Positions 5,937-9,633 of a stretch of DNA of 9,633 bases are shown piece after piece (positions within the stretch are counted from its first letter, which is position 1; the number at the start of each line of letters is the position of its first letter). A program made the position numbers and the translations under genes. The stretch is from Prevotella sp. UBA3757 (GTDB lineage: Bacteria > Bacteroidota > Bacteroidia > Bacteroidales > Bacteroidaceae): positions 1-9,633 of the forward strand of contig DFGF01000169.1 of the NCBI GenBank assembly GCA_002371715.1, written 5' to 3'. The notes beneath the pieces are model-generated. The model worked only from the letters and a program-made list of their open reading frames with translations, was not told the origin of the DNA and ran no database searches.

Positions 5937-7309
5937 TTTGGAGCGTTGGCAGCAGCACGCGCACGGATGATGCCCATGACGGTCGACTTGGCCTGGCGGA
6001 TATTGTCGAGCAACGGACGGTGGGCAGGGCACGTGAACTGGCACGAGCCACACTCGATACAGCTGACAACTTCCTCTTTCTCGGCGCGCTCCCAGTTCTT
6101 GACGGCTGCAAGCTTTGCCAGCAGGTAGGGCTCCAGACCCATCGGACACGCCGACACGCACTTGGCGCAGCGAATACACGGATTGGGCTCCTTGCGGAAG
6201 GCTTCCTCGTCGGAGATGATGGTCACGGAGTTGGTACCTTTACAGATGGGAACCTCAGTAGAGGTCAGAGCCTTACCCATCATCGGGCCGCCGGCCAGCA
6301 GCTTGTTGTCGCAATCGGGCATACCACCGCAGGCGTCAATCAGGTCCTTCATCGGCGTACCCATACGCACCAGGAAATTGCCGGGATTCTTCAGCCGCTT
6401 GCCGGTCACGGTGGTATAGCGCTCGAACAGGGGCTTGTGCTTCATCACGGCCTCGTAGACGGCAAAGGCCGTTCCGACGTTCTGAACAATGGCGCCAACA
6501 TTGACGGGAATGGCGGGTGGGGCAGGCACCTGACGGCGAATGACGGCGTCGACCAGTTGTTTCTCACCGCCCTGCGGGTAACGCTGCTTCAGGGGCACCA
6601 CCTCTACGTGATATTCTGTCGAGCCGAATACCTCGGCACACTTCTTTGTTAGCAGTTCGATGGCGGGCATCTTGTTGGTCTCAATACCAATGTAGCCGGT
6701 TGTGACCTTTGCCCCCTTCATCAGCAGTTCCAAGCCAACGAGAATCTCGTCAGCATGCTCCATCATCAGGCGGAAGTCAGCCGTGATGTATGGCTCACAC
6801 TCTACGGCATTGATGATGACACATTCGGCCTTGGCCGTAGGTGGCGGACAGAGCTTGATGAATGTGGGGAAGCAGGCACCCCCCATACCGACGACACCTG
6901 CTGCCTTGATACGGTTCACGATTTCCTCTGGCGTCAGCTCGGGGTGATCCTTTACCTGTTCCAGCTTGTCCGAACGGTCAATGCTCTCTTCCCACTCGTC
7001 GCCCTCAACATTAATAATAATGACGGGCTTGCGGTAGCCGGTGGCATCGATGGCCGTGTCAATCTTGAACACGGTACCGTTGACACTGCTGAAAATAGGA
7101 GCCGACACAAAGCCGCCGGCCTCGGCAATCAGTGTGCCAACCTTCACCTTGTCGCCTTTCTGGACTACGGGCTTGGCGGGAGCACCGATATGCTGGCTCA
7201 GCGGGAAGATGGCCTGCTTTGGCAGTGCTGCCACTTTGGTAGCTACGTCGTGAGTCAGCTTATTCTCTTCGGGGTGTACGCCACCGATGCGGAATGTTCT
7301 AATGTTCAT
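5930..7309 (-). CDS. rnfC: Rnf electron transport complex subunit RnfC, NADH/FMN and Fe-S subunit
   Basis: This 459-residue cytoplasmic-face subunit is where NAD(H) reacts. The N-terminal barrel-sandwich region (about 30-110) includes QKGDKVKVGTLIAE. The nucleotide/FMN-binding domain carries GVVGMGGACFPTFIK (138-152), related to the NuoF Rossmann-like motif, and NAVECEPYITAD (167-178). YPQGGEKQLV (244-253) and LAGGPMMG (338-345) are further family signatures. Near the C-terminus are two ferredoxin-type 4Fe-4S motifs: C378/C381/C384/C388 and C417/C420/C423/C427. It lacks the long Ala/Lys-rich repeat tail of enterobacterial RsxC and is nearer the compact clostridial and Bacteroidales form. Its ATG overlaps the rnfB stop (ATGA), so it is probably coupled to rnfB. 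Confidence 0.97.
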   Translation of the reverse strand: MNIRTFRIGGVHPEENKLTHDVATKVAALPKQAIFPLSQHIGAPAKPVVQKGDKVKVGTLIAEAGGFVSAPIFSSVNGTVFKIDTAIDATGYRKPVIIINVEGDEWEESIDRSDKLEQVKDHPELTPEEIVNRIKAAGVVGMGGACFPTFIKLCPPPTAKAECVIINAVECEPYITADFRLMMEHADEILVGLELLMKGAKVTTGYIGIETNKMPAIELLTKKCAEVFGSTEYHVEVVPLKQRYPQGGEKQLVDAVIRRQVPAPPAIPVNVGAIVQNVGTAFAVYEAVMKHKPLFERYTTVTGKRLKNPGNFLVRMGTPMKDLIDACGGMPDCDNKLLAGGPMMGKALTSTEVPICKGTNSVTIISDEEAFRKEPNPCIRCAKCVSACPMGLEPYLLAKLAAVKNWERAEKEEVVSCIECGSCQFTCPAHRPLLDNIRQAKSTVMGIIRARAAANAPKK

Positions 7310-8217
7310 GCTTGTTCCTCCTTTCTTTCGTTAGTGGTTGTCGGGATTTCCTGATTTTCCGGAGTTTCCGGAGTTTCCGGTTTCGGCTTCGGTGCGGGGA
7401 AGTTGACGGCATGGATGGCTCCCGTCGGACAGGCAGCCACGCACTTCTTGCAGAGGCGGCACTTGTTGTGGTCTATGTAAGCCACGTTGCCCTCGACGGT
7501 GATGGCGCCGAACTTACATTCCTTCTCGCACTTGCCACAGCCGATGCAGGCTGCCTCACAGGCCTTCTTGGCCACGGGACCCTTGTCCTTGTTGACACAC
7601 GACACGTAGACGCGGCGACCCTTCGGGCCTTTCTTGCGCAACTCGATAATGTGGCGCGGACAGGCCTTCACACAGGCACCGCACGAGGTGCACACCTCCT
7701 CATCGACCTCGGGCAGTCCCGTTTCGGGATTCATACGGATGGCGTCAAACTGGCAGGCAGCCACACAGTCGCCGCAGCCCAGACAGCCAAAGCCGCACGC
7801 CGTTTCACCGGCACCGCAGGCATTCATGGCGGCGCAGCTGCGCAGACCGCTGTACTCAGCAATCTTCGGACGCAACGCGCATGTTCCGTTACAACGCACC
7901 ACGGCAACCATCGGCTCGCCGTTGGCAATGGCCATACCTAACAGGTCGGCCACCTTACCCATCACTTCTTGTCCGCCCACCGGACATTTCAGTCCGTCAA
8001 TGCTTCCGGCATCGGCACCCTTGACGAGTGCGTCGGCCAGTCCTCCACATCCAGCGAAGCCGCAACCGCCGCAGTTGGCACCGGGCAGCAGCTCGGTGAC
8101 CTCGGCAATACGGGGGTCTTCCTCGACGTAGAACTTCTTGGAGCAGACATACAGCACGAGAGCTGCTATCAGTCCGATAGCACCCAACACTGCTACTGCA
8201 ATCAAAATGAAATTCAT
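7306..8217 (-). CDS. rnfB: Rnf electron transport complex subunit RnfB, long ferredoxin-like form
   Basis: RnfB receives or donates ferredoxin electrons. The 303-residue product has an N-terminal membrane anchor (about 3-24), then a Fes-type domain ELLPGANCGGCGFAGCGG (42-59) with cluster ligands C49, C52, C57 and C78. An extra cysteine-rich stretch follows (C109, C113, C128, C134, C141). Four CxxCxxCxxxC ferredoxin motifs come next: C145/148/151/155, C176/179/182/186, C224/227/230/234 and C253/256/259/263. Enterobacterial RsxB is about 190 residues with two ferredoxin motifs, so this is the longer multi-cluster form known from Bacteroidales and clostridia. The C-terminus is a Pro/Glu/Thr tail (about 277-300) encoded by short tandem repeats. 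It lies second in the unit, 36 bp after rseC, behind an A-rich leader. Confidence 0.97.
   Translation of the reverse strand: MNFILIAVAVLGAIGLIAALVLYVCSKKFYVEEDPRIAEVTELLPGANCGGCGFAGCGGLADALVKGADAGSIDGLKCPVGGQEVMGKVADLLGMAIANGEPMVAVVRCNGTCALRPKIAEYSGLRSCAAMNACGAGETACGFGCLGCGDCVAACQFDAIRMNPETGLPEVDEEVCTSCGACVKACPRHIIELRKKGPKGRRVYVSCVNKDKGPVAKKACEAACIGCGKCEKECKFGAITVEGNVAYIDHNKCRLCKKCVAACPTGAIHAVNFPAPKPKPETPETPENQEIPTTTNERKEEQA
7345..7380 (-). repeat. degenerate 9-bp tandem repeat in the rnfB 3' end
   Basis: Four in-frame 9-bp units occur on the minus strand: CCGGAAACT twice, then CCGGAAAAT and CAGGAAATC. They encode PET, PET, PEN and QEI in the RnfB tail. Gain or loss of a unit would keep the frame, so tail length could vary between strains. 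Confidence 0.88.
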
Positions 8218-8253
8218 AAAGTTACTGTTTTTATTTGTTTTAGTTTAAATGAT

Positions 8254-8661
8254 TTATTCTATCTCAAAGGCAAACCTGTCACGCAGCTTGTCACGCATCA
8301 TGTAGAGCACACCGTAGTAGGGCACCAGAGCCACCAGGGCGCTCACGCCGGCCTTCCCCTCGCTGCCCGTCAGCGACAGGACGGCTACCAGCACACCCAC
8401 CAGTATCACGAATGGCAGGGCAAAGCCCAGCATCAGTGCCTGGGTGGCTATCGTGGCCGAGGCAGTGACGGTGACAGCATCGCCCACCTTCAGCCCGTTG
8501 GCCGGCCGATAGACGTCGACAATTTTCTCCTTTGACTCGGCAGCATTACAATAGCCCGCCACCTTGCAGGCAGCACAGGCCGATGTCTGGACGATTCTGA
8601 CGTGTACACATCCGTCGTCAATGCGCTCTATAATCCCCGAATGACTTATTTTAGTACTCAT
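8254..8661 (-). CDS. rseC: RseC/MucC-family membrane protein, first gene of the rnf unit
   Basis: The 135-residue protein has a small N-terminal domain (GIIERIDDGCVHVRIVQTSAC) with the RseC cysteine motif C29-A-A-C32-x5-C38 and the following AxESKEKIVDV. Two membrane helices follow (about 72-95 and 104-121), and a short charged tail ends in DKLRDRFAFEIE. RseC proteins are linked to the sigma-E system and to the SoxR-reducing Rsx/Rnf complex in Proteobacteria. In Bacteroidales a copy commonly leads the rnf operon, and the Cys motif may support assembly or redox maintenance of the complex, though that role is inferred. The start at 8661 lies about 18 bp downstream of the -7 promoter element. 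Confidence 0.92.
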   Translation of the reverse strand: MSTKISHSGIIERIDDGCVHVRIVQTSACAACKVAGYCNAAESKEKIVDVYRPANGLKVGDAVTVTASATIATQALMLGFALPFVILVGVLVAVLSLTGSEGKAGVSALVALVPYYGVLYMMRDKLRDRFAFEIE

Positions 8662-8679
8662 TAGTTATCTATTCACTTG

Positions 8680-8687
8680 CAAAGGTA
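8680..8687 (-). promoter_or_regulatory. Bacteroidota-type -7 promoter element for rseC-rnfBCDGEA
   Basis: On the minus strand TACCTTTG matches the Bacteroidota -7 consensus TAnnTTTG and ends 18 bp before the rseC ATG, implying a leader of only about 10-13 nt. A matching -33 TTTG is not seen at the usual 19-21 nt upstream, where the sequence is a C-run (ATGCCCCCAA), so the promoter is incomplete by consensus. Confidence 0.65.
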
Positions 8688-8748
8688 CAAAAGAAATATG
8701 AATTTGGGGGCATAAATTATAAGTTTTTTCAAAAAAAAGCCGCAATCG

Positions 8749-8780
8749 TTTGCAAGTTTGCGCCCTTTTCCTTACATTTG
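8749..8780 (+). promoter_or_regulatory. Bacteroidota-type promoter for the acidic-protein gene
   Basis: TTTG at 8749-8752 (-33) and TACATTTG at 8773-8780 (-7, consensus TAnnTTTG) are separated by 20 nt, the typical spacing for the main Bacteroidota sigma factor. Transcription would begin near 8787, about 20 nt before the ATG at 8808. A second TTTG at 8757-8760 is too close to be the -33 element. The promoter is divergent from the rnf promoter. Confidence 0.78.
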
Positions 8781-8807
8781 CAGCGTCAAACGTAATAAAC
8801 AGGTATA

Positions 8808-9248
8808 ATGAAAGCAACAGAACAGACCCTACAGCAACTGACCAGAGCACTCCGCAAGGTGGTCGAGAAGTTCCCCGCCACGGAGGATGCTACCGTGCTT
8901 ACCGACATCCACATCCGTGTCACTCAGGAGAGTGGCGAAGTGATGGTGTTCGACGATGACGAACGGGAACTGACACGCTGTGTCGTCGAACAGTGGATAG
9001 ACAACAAGGACGACGACTTCTATGCCAGTGCCACCACTGCGCTGCGCACGGTCGTCAACAAGCAGAAGAACACCATCGACAAGATGTCCATCCTGAAGCC
9101 CTTCTCGCTCGTCCTGGAGGATGACGACAAGGAGACGGTGGCTGAACTCTACGTGGCCGACGACGACACGGTCATCATTGACGAGGAACTGATGAAAGGC
9201 CTGGACAAAGACCTTGACAACTTCTTCGAGAAATTGATTAAAGAGTAG
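8808..9248 (+). CDS. acidic protein of unknown function
   Basis: The product has 146 residues and no recognised domain. It has no signal peptide or membrane segment, so it is probably cytoplasmic. It is strongly acidic, with Asp/Glu-rich patches at FDDDERE (48-54), DNKDDDF (65-71), EDDDKE (104-109) and ADDD (117-120), and an amphipathic C-terminal helix (GLDKDLDNFFEKLIK, 131-145). The order of segments suggests a mixed alpha/beta fold: helix 5-22, strands near 32-48, a helix 70-90, then strands near 98-125. It looks like a family conserved in Bacteroidales, but I cannot name it. It has its own consensus promoter and is divergent from rseC. The start at 8808 fits that promoter and is followed by a regular coding pattern. 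Confidence 0.88.
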   Translation: MKATEQTLQQLTRALRKVVEKFPATEDATVLTDIHIRVTQESGEVMVFDDDERELTRCVVEQWIDNKDDDFYASATTALRTVVNKQKNTIDKMSILKPFSLVLEDDDKETVAELYVADDDTVIIDEELMKGLDKDLDNFFEKLIKE

Positions 9249-9286
9249 TCTTCAGCATGCTGGTTATGAACAGCTTATAGCGCCGC

Positions 9287-9633
9287 CTACCTGACTCTGA
9301 GTGGCTGACCTACACGGATCATGTAGTCAGGTGCCAGGTCGTTCATCTTGTAGAGGTTCTTCAGCCGGATGCCATACTTCTGGGCTATCATGTACATGGA
9401 TTCGCCATCCTTCACGTAGTGTATGAATCCCTTGTACTCCCGGGGAGCCTTTCTGCGCTTCTTCTTGAGCCATACGTATTCCCCCTCTTCCAGCGCATCG
9501 TTCTTGTCGCGCTCGTTATACTTGGCCAGCCGGCGGTATGACACATCCATATCTTCGGCAACCGACCGGAACGTGTCGCCCTTACGCGCAATAATATAAT
9601 AGTTGTGATTGAACTCGTACACCTGGCGGCCCA
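9287..9633 (-). CDS. LysM-repeat protein, probable C-terminus of a cell-wall glucosaminidase (5' end cut)
   Basis: The minus-strand frame stays open to the window edge, so this is the last 115 or so codons of a longer protein. Two LysM peptidoglycan-binding modules are visible. The first begins at NYYIIARKGDTFRSVAEDMD and ends with the WLKKKRR stretch. The second begins at FIHYVKDGESMYMIAQKYGI and ends at VGQPLRVR. The arrangement (G-R-Q-V-Y, then LysM, a Lys-rich linker and LysM to the end) resembles Bacteroidales glucosaminidase-domain proteins that cleave the glycan strand of peptidoglycan. The catalytic domain is outside the window, so enzyme identity is inferred. The gene converges on the acidic-protein gene with a 38-bp gap, which holds only a short palindrome (9253-9262) and no clear terminator. 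Confidence 0.85.
   Translation of the reverse strand, partial: GRQVYEFNHNYYIIARKGDTFRSVAEDMDVSYRRLAKYNERDKNDALEEGEYVWLKKKRRKAPREYKGFIHYVKDGESMYMIAQKYGIRLKNLYKMNDLAPDYMIRVGQPLRVR

Noticed and set aside
6020..7354. Long plus-strand open frames (210 and 199 codons) antisense to rnfC
   Set aside because: Both mirror the codon pattern of rnfC, whose motifs are intact across the whole span; no independent evidence of coding.
7312..7941. 209-codon plus-strand open frame antisense to rnfB
   Set aside because: It results from the Cys/Gly/Ala-rich coding of rnfB; the RnfB cluster motifs prove the minus strand is coding.
8720..8738. T-run/A-run (TTTTTTC then A8) considered as a terminator
   Set aside because: The pairing is only A-T, there is no gene ending here, and both flanking genes start from this region; more likely promoter-associated AT-rich DNA.
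8665..8850. 61-codon minus-strand frame with a hydrophobic start
   Set aside because: It covers both divergent promoters and the start of the acidic-protein gene; the apparent membrane segment is a by-product of the promoter region and the antisense of that gene.
9253..9262. Palindrome CAGCATGCTG between the two convergent genes, considered as a terminator
   Set aside because: It has no loop and no following T tract on either strand, so it cannot form a standard intrinsic terminator.

Overview
This window looks like ordinary chromosomal DNA from the Bacteroidales, most like Prevotella/Segatella or a close relative. Three things point there. Two divergent promoters carry the Bacteroidota -7 element TAnnTTTG. 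Translation starts follow A-rich leaders without clear Shine-Dalgarno sequences. The proteins (a long RnfB, RseC leading the rnf genes, a small sigma-linked membrane protein with an NPF-VPEGYF motif, and a LysM-ended probable glucosaminidase) have the form seen in that order. No mobile element, CRISPR array, tRNA or rRNA is visible.

Layout. Positions 1-2308 (+): the 3' part of a YcbB-type L,D-transpeptidase, then an ECF sigma factor whose start overlaps the transpeptidase stop (ATGA), a small single-span membrane protein that is a likely anti-sigma factor, and a secreted LTxxQ/Spy-like protein. Together these read as an envelope-stress and cell-wall unit. Positions 2274-2912 (-): endonuclease III (nth), overlapping the last gene tail to tail by 35 bp. 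Positions 2993-8661 (-): a seven-gene unit in transcription order rseC, rnfB, rnfC, rnfD, rnfG, rnfE, rnfA, with a promoter upstream of rseC and a probable terminator after rnfA. Positions 8808-9248 (+): an acidic protein of unknown function with its own promoter, divergent from rseC. Positions 9287-9633 (-): the C-terminal end of a LysM protein, probably a glucosaminidase, cut by the window edge.

How the genes work together. RnfA, B, C, D, E and G make up the complete membrane Rnf complex, which couples electron transfer between ferredoxin and NAD to ion movement across the inner membrane. RnfB carries five recognisable 4Fe-4S motifs and RnfC two. RnfD and RnfG carry covalent-flavin motifs, and RnfA and RnfE carry the cysteines of the intramembrane iron-sulfur centre. 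RseC is a small membrane protein often linked to rnf/rsx genes.

No clearly new biological system is visible. The observations most worth a second look are a candidate ECF-type autoregulatory promoter between the sigma and anti-sigma genes, short tandem repeats that fill rnf gene junctions and contain the upstream stop codons, a variant flavinylation motif in RnfG, and the extended RnfB.
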